A stretch of 64,000 nt of DNA. Origin: Veillonella magna DSM 19857. GTDB taxonomy: Bacteria; Bacillota; Negativicutes; Veillonellales; Veillonellaceae. Positions 1 through 12,600 of the stretch are shown here, piece by piece. The position numbers and the translations under genes are program-made. Where the stretch lies: NCBI RefSeq assembly GCF_000428745.1, contig NZ_KE386795.1, forward strand, positions 332,692-396,691. Direction: 5' to 3'. Under the pieces are notes generated by a model. It did no database searches and was not told the DNA's origin. It saw only the letters and a list, made by a program, of their open reading frames with translations. Every line of letters starts with the position of its first letter. Positions within the stretch are counted from its first letter, which is position 1.

Positions 1-3000
1 GGCGATTATAAAACCTTTGCCACCAATGTGTATACGGCCTATGTAAATAAAATAGTGCAGTACGAAACAGCGATTGCGCAGAATGTGTACAATGGGACAA
101 CTACCGATGCGGCTACGCTGGCTACTTACGCTACGGATTTGCAGAAGTATGAAACGGACTTGCTGAACTTAGGCTATAATCAGACGCAGATTAATGTCCT
201 TAAAGTAAATAACATTAAAGGTATTACTCGTACATATGATAATGGTAAGTTAATTTTAACTGTTGATGCCAATGCGATGAAAACAGCCTACGCAGATGCG
301 AATACGGCAACCGGCGCAGTAACATCGGCGCAGTCAAGTGATACGGATCAGACGGCGATAGATGATGCAACAAGCACTATGTTGGGGAGCAGCAACTATG
401 ATAATAATCAGGCGATAGGCAAGCAGAGTATTGCTATTGGTTTTGATGCGTTGGCGGATGGAAGTTCTCCCAATGCGGTTGCGCTGGGAGCGAACACACA
501 GATTACCAGTTCTGACTCTGCCGTTGCCCTAGGGGCGAATAATGCTATCCAAAAATCAAAAGGAGCTCTGGCGATGGGGAATAATGTCACCATATCCAAC
601 TCTTCCGGTGCTATTGTTTTTGGTGATCGTGTAGCGGGAGGCGATGGTAAACTGTGGGCAGCTGTTACCGACAATGCAAAGGAATCGGTTGCCATCGGCT
701 TAAATGCCTATACAAGTAATGCACCATATGCGGTAGCCATTGGTTCGAATGCTCGAGCTTATAATACGGGTACCAAAAGTGATGGGCAAGAGTCAGTTGC
801 AATCGGTTATAATGCGAGAACAAGAAATATGTCCTATTCTATAGCTCTTGGTTCCAACGCACAGGCAGAAGATACGAGTAATACCTCTGCTTACGGTAAT
901 AGTATCGCTATAGGTAGGCAGGCAACAGCAAATACTTCAAACTACTCGATTGCTATTGGTAGTGATCCAACACACCAACAGGGAGCTAATGCAACTGGCT
1001 CTACAAACTCAATTGCTATCGGTCATAAAGCTAAAGTAACTAATGCTACAGATTCTATTGCATTCGGAAGAGAGGCAAATGCAAATGGTAAAACAGGAGC
1101 TTTGGCAATAGGATCAGCTACAACAGCAAATTCGGATTACTCCATTAGTATGGGGTATAACACAAAGAATAATGGTACTTCTTCGATTGCGATTGGTAAT
1201 AATGTACAGTTTGCTAATACTAGTAACGAAAGTATCGTTATCGGTAATAACATAAAATTAGAAGGTGGGGGTAAAACATCTACCAGTTCTATTTTGATAG
1301 GTGGAACTGCTTCGGATGGCTCGCGACCATCTATTACAAAAGTTAATGGTGGTGATATGAACTATTCCGTAGTCATCGGTGCCGGCGCAAGAGTATCTGA
1401 TGCGCTACTGGGAACAGATGCAAAATATTGGATAAAAGGCATTGCTGATGAGACCGTTTTTCCTACTATGCAATCTGTTACTAATGATGATGACGGTATT
1501 ATCGGTGGTAAAGGCGAAGGTACCGCCGTAGGTAACTCTACTTGGGCTTCCGGACAAGCAGCGGCTTTTGGTAATAATGCCTATGCTTTGGGTCGTTCTT
1601 CGATTGCCATCGGTAATGACGACAATGCCGCTTATTATGACTCTCGATATAACGTATCAACCTATGATGCAGAGCATTACTATAATAGCTTGTATAAGCA
1701 GATGTTACTGCAAAAGTCTAATCCGTATGATGTAAATAGCTCTGTTAATGGGTATATATTAGATAAGAATGGTAATCTCATTCGAGCTAACGATAGTATG
1801 GGGCGTATACGATATTCTCCGACTATGGCAGTGGGACAAGGATCTATGGCTATTGGTTCTCGTTCCATGGCCTATGCGGATAATGCAACAGCCATCGGTG
1901 CATTAACATTCGCTATCGGGAAGGGTTCCACTGCCTTAGGTACCCTTACTCGTGCCGAAGGGGCTGCCTCTATGGCAATGGGGAATAACTCCTACGTATT
2001 TGCGAATAATGCCATTGCATCAGGTTCGAGTTCGCAGGTATTGAGTGAAGGTGGTAATGCCTACGGTTACAGAACATACGCCGGTGGTAAAAATTCATTA
2101 GCAGTAGGTAGTAATGCCTATGCGAACGTAAAAATAAACTTTGGTACAAAGGATGGTCATGCCGTTTTTGATGCTAATGGATTATATAACAGCGATCCCT
2201 CTCGCTATGCAAAATCAATTTTAACCGGCAAGGATTTAAAGGAGATTACTGCAAATGATGATTTAATTACTGCTGATGGACTTAATGGCGATAAAAGCTA
2301 TCTGGATAACTTAGATGATTTGCTGACGGCGGATACCAATCCGGGGTTAACGACGGCGAAGGCGGAAACAACGACCTTCCACGGTGTAAGTGGTGTAGTT
2401 GTTGCTGCTAAGAAAGAAGATGATCCTGATAAAAATGCAGAGAACTCTATTGTAATCGGTAACAATGCGATTGCCACTGCCGGCAATGCCATTGCTATGG
2501 GTAAAGGTGCTATTATAACAGATGATGCCACCAACGGTATGGCTCTTGGTTCGTACTCCATGACGACAGGACGTAACTCGGTGGCATTAGGTTTAGCTTC
2601 TCGCGCTACCGGTATGAACTCGATGGCATTAGGTACCGCATCATCGGCTAATGCTGAAAATGCGTTGTCTGTAGGTATTGCCGCTATCAACGAAGGGAAA
2701 AACTCCTCAGTTATCGGCTTCTCCTCAGGCGTCGCTCATGATTCGGAAAACTCCATTATTTTCGGTACTAACTCTGTTATTGATGCCGGGGTAACGAACT
2801 CAATCGTAATTGGTACCGGCTCCAGCATCGGACGCTACTTAATGGATGATAATCATTTACTTGAAGAAATTAATACAGAAGTAGGTGGCGTGACCGGGGT
2901 CATTAAAGAATCTTTTAAGCAAGTTGAAACCGATGAAGCTAAAAAGATTGACGGTGCTATGGCAATTGGTGTTAATGCGCGTGTATATAATGCTGAGTCA

Positions 3001-3315
3001 ACGACAGATTCTACGGCAACGACACGTACCAGTGAAGAAAGAAAAACATTGGCCCGTGAAAACGGTACGAATGCTATGGCTATCGGTAACGGTGCGGAAG
3101 CATGGCTAGAAAATTCAGTTGCCTTAGGGGTAAATTCCGAAACGGATTACACACCTGAACAGATGGCGATGGTTGCTTGGCGTACGCCGGGGGCCGTAGC
3201 GGCTTCTACCGATGTAAATACAGGCATTATCTCTATCGGCAAAAAAGGAATGGAACGCCGTCTTGTTAATGTAGCAGCCGGTGCTTATGATACGGATGCC
3301 GTTAACGTGAGCTAG
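1..3315 (+). CDS. Trimeric autotransporter adhesin, first segment (5' end outside window, ends at in-frame TAG)
   Basis: The frame is open from base 1, so the true start and signal peptide lie upstream; the GTG at 28 is only the first in-window start-like codon. The segment begins with a helical stretch, followed by a long YadA-type head built from roughly 14-residue left-handed repeats of the S-x-A-I-G-x-N-A type, from about 0.4 to 3.2 kb. It ends in a typical neck (RRLVNVAAGAYDTDAVNVS) immediately followed by TAG at 3313-3315. In related necks the next residues are Q-L, and here TAG is followed by CTC (Leu), so the stop most simply replaces a CAG Gln codon. The frame continues to 15228. The protein would be a surface adhesin anchored as a trimer in the outer membrane. 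As written, this segment lacks the anchor and could not be displayed without readthrough. Confidence 0.85.
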   Translation, partial: GDYKTFATNVYTAYVNKIVQYETAIAQNVYNGTTTDAATLATYATDLQKYETDLLNLGYNQTQINVLKVNNIKGITRTYDNGKLILTVDANAMKTAYADANTATGAVTSAQSSDTDQTAIDDATSTMLGSSNYDNNQAIGKQSIAIGFDALADGSSPNAVALGANTQITSSDSAVALGANNAIQKSKGALAMGNNVTISNSSGAIVFGDRVAGGDGKLWAAVTDNAKESVAIGLNAYTSNAPYAVAIGSNARAYNTGTKSDGQESVAIGYNARTRNMSYSIALGSNAQAEDTSNTSAYGNSIAIGRQATANTSNYSIAIGSDPTHQQGANATGSTNSIAIGHKAKVTNATDSIAFGREANANGKTGALAIGSATTANSDYSISMGYNTKNNGTSSIAIGNNVQFANTSNESIVIGNNIKLEGGGKTSTSSILIGGTASDGSRPSITKVNGGDMNYSVVIGAGARVSDALLGTDAKYWIKGIADETVFPTMQSVTNDDDGIIGGKGEGTAVGNSTWASGQAAAFGNNAYALGRSSIAIGNDDNAAYYDSRYNVSTYDAEHYYNSLYKQMLLQKSNPYDVNSSVNGYILDKNGNLIRANDSMGRIRYSPTMAVGQGSMAIGSRSMAYADNATAIGALTFAIGKGSTALGTLTRAEGAASMAMGNNSYVFANNAIASGSSSQVLSEGGNAYGYRTYAGGKNSLAVGSNAYANVKINFGTKDGHAVFDANGLYNSDPSRYAKSILTGKDLKEITANDDLITADGLNGDKSYLDNLDDLLTADTNPGLTTAKAETTTFHGVSGVVVAAKKEDDPDKNAENSIVIGNNAIATAGNAIAMGKGAIITDDATNGMALGSYSMTTGRNSVALGLASRATGMNSMALGTASSANAENALSVGIAAINEGKNSSVIGFSSGVAHDSENSIIFGTNSVIDAGVTNSIVIGTGSSIGRYLMDDNHLLEEINTEVGGVTGVIKESFKQVETDEAKKIDGAMAIGVNARVYNAESTTDSTATTRTSEERKTLARENGTNAMAIGNGAEAWLENSVALGVNSETDYTPEQMAMVAWRTPGAVAASTDVNTGIISIGKKGMERRLVNVAAGAYDTDAVNVS

Positions 3316-3693
3316 CTCATGCAGTTATGGGATTCCGTACAGCGCGAAATGAATCCAATCGATTTAAATAACGGTGTTCACTTCGTGGCTACTAACTTCC
3401 AGCAGATTAATTCTACTCCAACGACTGACTATGCGACTAAATACGGGGCGCAAGTTACCTATGATCGCTTTATCAGAACATTAAGCGAATACAAAGGGTA
3501 TTTGATCAAAGCAGAATATGGTGGATCTACCTTAACAGACAAAGCAAATACTAGCTATCGTAAAGAATTAACACAGTTGCGTAATGATTTAGTTAATAAA
3601 TATGGTATTTCCTTAGACCAACTCAATGCTGATTCGAAGTTAAATAACTTCTACGGCACGTTGACAGAAAATACTACCGATCACTTGTTGTAG
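3316..3693 (+). pseudogene. Trimeric autotransporter adhesin, middle segment between two in-frame TAG codons
   Basis: This stretch is in the same frame as the segments on both sides. It starts with L-M-Q-L-W-D-S-V, the normal continuation of a neck motif, and runs 125 codons to a second TAG at 3691-3693. It encodes a mostly helical region (T-x-L-x-E-Y-K-G, R-K-E-L-T-Q-L-R-N-D-L) resembling the start of the first segment, so it is probably a repeated post-neck domain. An ATG at 3319 opens it, but I see no convincing ribosome-binding site, so I regard it as part of the long adhesin rather than a separate gene. A C-to-T change (CAG to TAG) would explain the second stop too. Confidence 0.7.
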
Positions 3694-6600
3694 GTAAATT
3701 TAGATGCCGATGGCTTACATGCAAAATTTGCTTTGCCTGAGTATGCATTACAGGATTTAGTAGAAGCCCGTGATACTGATATTAGTGTATTAACGCAAGA
3801 TGGCAATTACATTACGGGGATGACGAGTGATGCACTTACTGCTAAACTTGCAGAAATCAACTACGATAACTCCCAAGCTCTTACCGAAGGTAGTATTGCC
3901 ATCGGCTATAATGCGCGTGTCGGTGAAAAGACAACTGACAGTACCGGTGCTACTGCAATTAAGGGACAAAAGGGTGGCGTAGCTATTGGTTACGAGGCGC
4001 GTAACATGGCTGAAACAGATAATCCGAACGGTGCCAGCGTAGCCTTGGGTGATAAGTCTATCGTTACCGAAGCTGACGCTACGACAACAACAAAAGGCGT
4101 TTACTATACTAATGAAGCCAAAGATGGTATTACCGCAACTCCGAATGCCGGTGTTGTATCCGTCGGTACAAGTACTGAAATAAAGACAGCTGACGGTATT
4201 ACTTACAATCCTAGTACACGCCGTATTATCAACGTGGCTGCCGGTGCTCTTGATACCGATGCGGTAAACGTATCACAGCTGAAATCGTTGGCAGCGCAGA
4301 CAATTAAATTTACTACTAATGGTACAACGACTGCTAGTGGTGAAGGAGAAACTGAAACAACGACTTCCAATGCAGCAACGGATGCTGTTAAAGTAGGTAC
4401 CGAAAACGGTATGAACTTCAGCTTAAAGGGTGCCGATAACGGTAAGGACATTACTACTACGGCTTCGGGAACGGATGTTACTTTTACTTTGAATAAGGCG
4501 ACGACAGTAACGGATACAGGTGACGATGCTGATAAGGCAGTAACCTCCGGTGCCGTCAAGACCGCTATTACAACGGTTGAAAATACAATTAATGACTTGA
4601 ATGGTAAGGTTACAACCAATACTTCCAGTATCGGTACGCTAAATGATCAGATGGCCCATACGATTGGGGTAACCGGTAATACAACTCCGGCTGGTACATC
4701 GAATGCAAAATCCTTAATAACCGGAGATATTTCCTTCGCTATTGAGGGTGATGATACAGATATTACAACGACGACTACGGCAACCGGTGTACGTATTGCT
4801 GTAGATAAAACCGGTAAGGTTGCAGAAGGTGATACTAAGCTTGTTACCGGGGATACGGTTAATACAGCGATTACTAATGCAAAGAATGCCGCAACTACGA
4901 CATTGACCGAACATGCAGATAGTCCTGTTACGGTAACTAAGACGACAGTAGCTGATGGCCACTCCAACTACAACGTAACCTTTAATGGAACAAAAGCAGC
5001 TGAGCAGATTCCACTTACTTATAAGGCCAATGGAGCTAGCAGCACAACTACGCCTACAGTTATGTTGTCTGACGGTTTAAATTTTACAAGCACCGATAAC
5101 CTGACAGCTTCCGTAGAAGCAAACGGCGTTGTGAAGTACACTTTGAATAAAGCCCTTACAGGCATTAGTTCTATTAGTAATACTGCTACATCCGGAAATA
5201 CAACGACAGGTACTACGATCACATTAAGCCCAACATCCAATGAGGTAAATGTTGGTGGTGCCAAGATTACCGGTTTGGCTAATGGTAGTGCTGATAGTGA
5301 TGCTGTAACGTACGGTCAATTTAGTAACCGTAAAATTAGTTTGAAGGGTAATAGCAATTCTTCTACTACAGAAAAAACATTGGCCAATGATGTATCTTTC
5401 AATATTGTCGGAGCCGAGGCAGCACAGGGTTCTACCGGCCCAGATATTACTACCGCTGCCAATGGTGATAATGTAACTATTACTTTGAACAAGGCAACAA
5501 GTATTGCTTCCGGTAATACGCAGGTGGCTACGTCCGGTCAGGTGTATGATGCAGTAACCAAGGCAAAGACAAAAGTAGCAGTAAATCCTGCCGAAAACGG
5601 AATTTTAACGGTAACAAATACTCCGGGCGAAGGCACTGCAGCTGATACATATACATTATCTATTAATCAGAAAACATTGGAATCGAATACGCAGTTATCC
5701 TATCAAGCATCGGGAGATACAAAGGAAGGAACAACGTTACCGCGGAAAACTTCGCTAGCTACAGGTTTGAATTTCAAAACTGCAAATAACAACCTTACTG
5801 CGACCACCGATACAGATGGTGTAGTTACCTATGGCTTGAGTTCTACCCTGACTGATATTACAAGTATTACAGGCCCTAAGGGCAAAGATGGTCAAACAAC
5901 GACAATGACTTTCGGGGGAGATAAAGGTCAGACGATTACTCTTACGGAAGGTACAAAGCTAACCGGTTTAGCTGATGGTGAAAATGGTAGTGATGCCGTT
6001 AATGTATCGCAGTTGAATAACTTAAAAAATAAAGTGGGCTATGAAAATGCCATGTCCAGTAAAACGGACAAGACTCCGGGCGCTGCCGGTAAAGACGGCC
6101 TTGATGGTAAAGACCTCGGTACCCAGATTGCTGCAATTCGTGAAGGCGAAGCGGGACCGATGGTTTACACCGATGGAGAAGGTAACCGTGTTGTAAAAGA
6201 CGGGGATAACTTCTACACGAAGGATAGTTTAGCCGGTACTGAAAAAGCAGCTGACGGTACGTATTACAACATAGGTAAGTTAGCCGAAGCCGGAGCTAAG
6301 ATTGAAAACGGTAAAGTCGTAGGCACAGACGGTAATGAAATTACTGACCCGGCTATCTTGGAAAAAGTAAATACTGCTAAGGTAACTCCCACATCAGTAG
6401 AAAGTAAAGATGTGCAGATTAGTGCAGTCGATCCTAAGACCGGCGAACCGAAAGCACCGACTACTATCGGTAATGTGAAGAGCACGGTAGGACTTAATGG
6501 TGCAGACAATAAATCTATTGATTCTTCGACAGCTAAAACTAATGTAACTAACTTGTTAGATAAAAAAGGTTCAGTAATTAATACCATAGCTACTGTTGGT

Positions 6601-9600
6601 GATTTACAGGCATTGGCACAGGCCGGTCTTGATTTCACGGGCAATAGTTATACAACTACGCATGATGATGAAAAAGACCAGGATGTTAAGACACTTGATA
6701 CAGCCCATACTACCTTAGGTGGTACGATTGCTGTTAAAGGCGAAAGTGAATACGATTCAACTGCCTTTAGCGGTAAAAATATTTCCACTAAGGTTGACGC
6801 CGACACAGATACAATTACTATTACGATGAAGGACAAACCTGAATTTAAAGGTGTAACTTTGAAAGATAGTACGGAACCGGATACTAACACCGTTACATTA
6901 ACACCGGGTAAGGATACTGAAGATGGTACAACCACATTAACGTTGAACAATGGGAAAGATTCGGACAATACTGGAAATGTAAACACCAGTGTTAAGATTA
7001 CCAATGTAGCAGCCGGTACTGATGCTAACGATGCTGTTAATGTATCGCAGTTGAATAACTTAAAAGAAAAAGTGGGTGCTGAAAATGCCGTATCCAGCAA
7101 AACGGATAAAACTCCGGGTGCTGCCGGTAAAGACGGTCTTGATGGTAAAGACCTGGGTACTCAGATTGCCGCAATTCGTGAAGGCGAAGCCGGACCTATG
7201 GTCTATACCGATGGTGAAGGCAACCGTGTTGTAAAAGACGGGGATAACTTCTACACGAAGGATAGCTTAGCCGGTGCTGAAAAAGCAGCGGACGGTACGT
7301 ATTACAACACAGATAAGTTGACGGAAGCCGGTGCTAAGATTGAAAACGGTAAGGTAGTAGGTACAGATGGTAATGAAATTACTGACCCGGCTATCTTGGA
7401 TAAAGTGAATGCAGCTAAGGTAGAACCGAAGTCGGTCGATAGGAATAGTGTACAGATAAGTGCAGTTGATCCTAAGACAGGTGAACCGAAAGCGCCGACA
7501 ACTATCGGTAATGTGAAGAGCACGGTAGGACTTAATGGTGCAGATAATAAATCTATTGATTCTTCGACAGCTAAAACTAATGTAACTAACTTGTTAGGTG
7601 AAAAAGGTTCAGCACTTAACACCGTAGCTACTATTGGTGATTTGCAGGCATTGGCACAGGCCGGTATTGATTTCAAAGGAAATACCGGTGATGCTATTCA
7701 TAAGGCATTAGGTTCTACCTTATTAATTAAAGGTGAAGAAAATGCTAATTTTGATGACGGTAGTTTTGAATCTAAAAACTTAGCGACTAAAAATGATAAT
7801 GGTACTCTTCGTATCGGTATGAAGAAGACACCAACCTTTAACGGTGTTAAGGTAAGCAATGGAACAAATACGGTTGAATTGAAACCGGGGGAAGAAGCTA
7901 ATACCTTAACATTGACCAATGGTACTGATGGCGATAATAGTGTAATTAAGGTTACCAATGTAGCCGCCGGTTCTAATGACACGGACGCAGTAAACTATTC
8001 CCAGTTGAAAGACCTCATTGATAAAGTAGGTGCTGAAAATACCAATGCCGGTACAGATGGTAAATCTCCATCTACAAATCCATCCGGCAATGATGGACTT
8101 GACGGCAAAGATATGGGTTCGCAAATCCAGGCTATCCGTGATGGTGAAGCCGGACCGATGGTGTATACCGATGGAGAAGGTAACCGTGTTGTGAAAGATG
8201 GCAACACTTACTACAAGAAATCTGATCTAGTCGGAATGGAAAAAGCCGGTGATAGCTATTACAATATCGAAGCGTTAGAAAAGGCCGGTGCCAAGATTGT
8301 GGATGGCCAGATTGTTAACGCCGACGGTAAGGTGCTTGAAGGCGATGAACTGAAGAAAGTACAGGATGCTGCTAAGGTTACAACCATGCCTAAGGCTGTA
8401 GATGCTAAGGATGTACAGATTTCTACGGTTGATCCTAAGACAGGCGAACCGAAAGCACAGACCAATATCGGTAATGTGAAGAGCAATTACGGTTATGATG
8501 GTATTGGTGAAAATGCTGAGGGCACTACTAAAGCAATTGATGCTGCTCATGCAAAAACAGCTATGAACGGCGAAGATGGAAAATCTGGCTTGCTCAATGC
8601 GAAAGGTGCTGACCTTAATAAGGTAGCTACTGTTGGTGATTTACAGGCAGTTGCACAAGCCGGTCTTGATTTCACAACGAATGATAAAGTTACAGATACA
8701 GCAGGTACTATTCATAAAGCCTTAGGTTCTGCATTGGCTATCGAAGGTAAATCTGGTGCTACGTATAAAGATACTGAGTATGGCTTCGATAACATGGTAA
8801 CAACTATTGATGGTGATAAAGTTCGCATCGGTATGAAGAAAGCTCCGGAATTTACCGGCGTAACCTTGAAGGATGGTACAGATTCCAATGCTAACACTGT
8901 TATACTAACACCGGGTAAAGATACTAATAATAGAACTACCTTGAACTTAACCAATGGTACTGATGGAAAAGATAATCAAGTCAAGATTACTAATATAGCC
9001 GCCGGTACTGATGCTAACGATGCCGTTAACTACTCGCAGTTACAAAACTTGGATAATCAGGTTAAGGAGTTGCAGAACGGTGAAAACGGTCCGATGGTGT
9101 ATACCGATGGTGAAGGCAATCGCTTGGTAAAATCCGGGGACACTCTTTATAAAGCATCTGATGTAAAAGCAAGTGACTTGGTAACAAATGATGGCACACA
9201 TTATGATGCAACGAGCTTACCGGAAGGGGCTAAGTTGAGCGATGATGGTACGACAGTTGTATCTAAGGATGGTTCTGCTATTTCCGAAGATGAGTTGTCT
9301 AAGGCTAAGCTTACTCCTGTAACTTCCAACGTACAGATTAGCGCAGTCGATCATAAGACAGGCGAACCGAAAGCACCGACCACTATCGGTAATGTGAAGA
9401 GCAACTATGGTTACGATGGTATTGGTAAAAATGCTGAGGGCGCTACTAAAGCAATTGATGCTGCTCATGCAAAAACAGCTATGAACGGCGAAGATGGAAA
9501 ATCTGGCTTGCTCAATGCGAAAGGTGCTGACCTTAACAAAGTAGTGACTGTCGGTGATTTACAAGCAGCTGCACAAGCCGGCCTTGATTTTACGGGCAAT

Positions 9601-12600
9601 AGTTATACAACTACGCATGATGAAAAAGATCAGGATGTTAAGACCCTTGATACTGCTCATACTACCTTAGGTGGTACGATAGCTATCAAAGGTGGCGTTG
9701 AGTATAATGCAAGTGATTTCTCGGATAAAAATATTTCTACTAAGGTTGATGCTGTTACGGATACCATAACCATTACGATGAAGGATACCCCTGAGTTTAA
9801 GGGAGTAGATTTAGTTAATGATGGTAATACTGTAAAATTAACACCGGGTAAGGATACTAATAATAGAACTACCTTGAACTTAACTAATGGTACTGATGGA
9901 AAAGATAATCAAGTTAAGATTACTAACGTAGCCGCCGGTACTGATGCTAACGATGCCGTTAACTACTCACAGTTACAAAACTTGGATAACCAGGTTAAGG
10001 AATTGCAGAATGGTGAAAACGGTCCGATGGTGTATACCGATGGTGAAGGCAATCACTTGGTAAAATCCGGGGACACTCTTTATAAAGCATCTGATGTAAA
10101 AGCAAGTGATTTGATAACAAACGATGGTACACATTATGATGCAACGAGCTTACCGGAAGGGGCTAAGTTGAGTGATGATGGTACGACAGTTGTAGCTAAG
10201 GATGGTTCTGCTATTTCTGAAGATACGCTGTCTAAGGCTAAGCTTGCTCCTATAACTTCCAATGTACAGATTAGCGCCGTCGATCCTACGACGGGCGAAC
10301 CGAAAGCACCGACCACTATCGGTAATGTGAAGAGCAATTACGGCTATAACGGTATCGGTACGGAAGCTGATGGAACCCAGGCGAAAGGAACCGACGCATT
10401 CATTACTAAAGACGATGCACAAAAAGCAATGGGTTCCGTTGATAAAGATGGCAAGATTATTAGTGAAGGTCTATTAACTGCAACAGGTGCTAATCTTAAC
10501 AAGGTAGTAACTGTTGGTGATTTACAGGCGGTAGCTCAGGCCGGTCTTGATTTCACAACAAATGATAAAGTTACAACTACAGCAGGTACTATTCATAAAA
10601 CCTTAGGTTCTACATTGGCTATCGAAGGTAAAGATGGTGTTACGTATAGCGATACCGATTATAGTTTCGATAACATGGTAACAACTATTGACGGTGATAA
10701 AGTTCGTATCGGTATGAAGAAATCGCCGGAATTTACCGGTATTACTTTGAACAACAATTCTAACAAGGTTGTCTTCGCTCCTGGTAAAGATGGAGCAGGC
10801 AATACTAGTTTGAAGGTATCCAACGGAGATACAACACCAGATGCAGATACGCGCGTAATCATCGACAACATTAAAGATGGCAAATCTCTGAACTCGGCAG
10901 TAACGAAAGGCGCTTTGGATAAAGCTGTAGAAGAGTTACACAATCGTGAAGGCGTAGATAATGGCACCATGGTATATACCCATGAAGGTAAAACGCTTGA
11001 TCGTGATGGTAAGAACTTCTATGAAAAGGGGTCGATTGCTCCGGATAAAGCTGAAAAAATAGGTACTACATTCTACAGCAAGGACGCTATGGCCAAGGAT
11101 GGGGTAACGATTTCCGTTGAAGGTAAGGTAATCGATAAAGACGGTAATGAAATTACCAATCCTGGTATCTTGTCTAACTATCAAGTGAAACCGGTTGATC
11201 CGTCTACGATTGAAATTTCTACCGTAGATCCGGCAACAGGCGAGCCGAAAGCACCGCAGACGATTAGTAGCGTAAAGAGCAATTACGGTTATAACGGTAT
11301 CGGTACGGAACTCAATGACAAAGGCGAAAAAGTTCCGGCGAAAGGTACTGATAAAGCAATTACGTCTGAAGAGGCTAAGTTAGCTATGAATGGTGTAAAA
11401 GGTGAAGACGGAAAAGTCATTAAGGAAGGTTTATTAACTGCCAAAGGTGCCGATCTGAACAAGGTAGCTACTGTTGGTGATTTACAGGCAGCCGCGCAAG
11501 CCGGTCTTGATTTCAGTACCAATAATGATAAAGATAACAAGGAACAGACGATTCATCGTGCCTTAGGCTCCACATTATCTATCAAGGGTAAGTTAGATGG
11601 ACAATACAGTGCTGACTATGATTCGGATAATCTGGTGACTACAATAGCTGATGACAACACCATTCAGATTGCGATGCTTCGCAAACCGGCTTTCGAAGGT
11701 ATTACGGTTGAAAATGGCAAAGACGGTAGCAACGGGAAAGTAGATATTACTGCCGTGCCGGTAAATGGTAAGGATGCTACCGAAGGCATGACAATCAATC
11801 TTGCCGGTAAAGATGGTAAGAATGGAACAGCAGGCAATAACGGCGATGTTCGTATTTCCGGTGTAGCTGATGGTGTAAACGGCAATGATGCTGTCAACTA
11901 CTCCCAGTTGAAAGACCTTATAGACAAGGTGGGTGCAGCGAATGCAAACGCCGGTTCGGATGCTAAATCTCCGGCAAATACCCCGGCCGGTCAAGACGGA
12001 CTTGACGGTAAAGACATGGGTTCGCAGATTCAAGCTATCCGTGACGGTGAAGCCGGTCCGATGGTGTACACTGATAAGGATGGTAACCGTCTTGTAAATG
12101 ATGGTGGTACTTACTATAAGACATCCGATTTAGCGGGAATGGAAAAAGCCGGCGATAGCTATTACAATACCGAAGCATTAGAAAAGGCTGGTGCCAAGAT
12201 TGTGGGTGGCCAGATTGTTAATGCCGACGGTAAGGTGCTTGAAGGCGATGAACTGAAGAAAGTACAGGATGCTGCCAAGGTTACAACCATGCCTAAGGCG
12301 GTAGATGCTGATGATGTTCAGATTTCTACCGTTGATCCTAAGACGGGCGAACCGAAAGCACCGACTACTATCGGTAATGTAAAGAGCAATTACGGTTATA
12401 ACGGTATTGGAACGGAAGCCGATGGCAAAACTCCGGCGAAAGGTATTGCCAACGCAATTACGCCTGAAGATGCCAAGACAGCTATGAATGGGGTAACAGG
12501 TACTGACGGGAAAGTAGCCGGTGGACTCCTCAATGCCAAAGGTGCTGACCTTAACAAGGTGGCTACTGTGGGTGATTTACAAGCGGCCGCACAGGCCGGT

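Noticed and set aside
1-3693. General reassignment of TAG to an amino acid
   Set aside because: TAG ends ordinary genes in this window (mtnP, ispG and the adhesin), so a genome-wide code change is excluded; only context or tRNA suppression remains possible.
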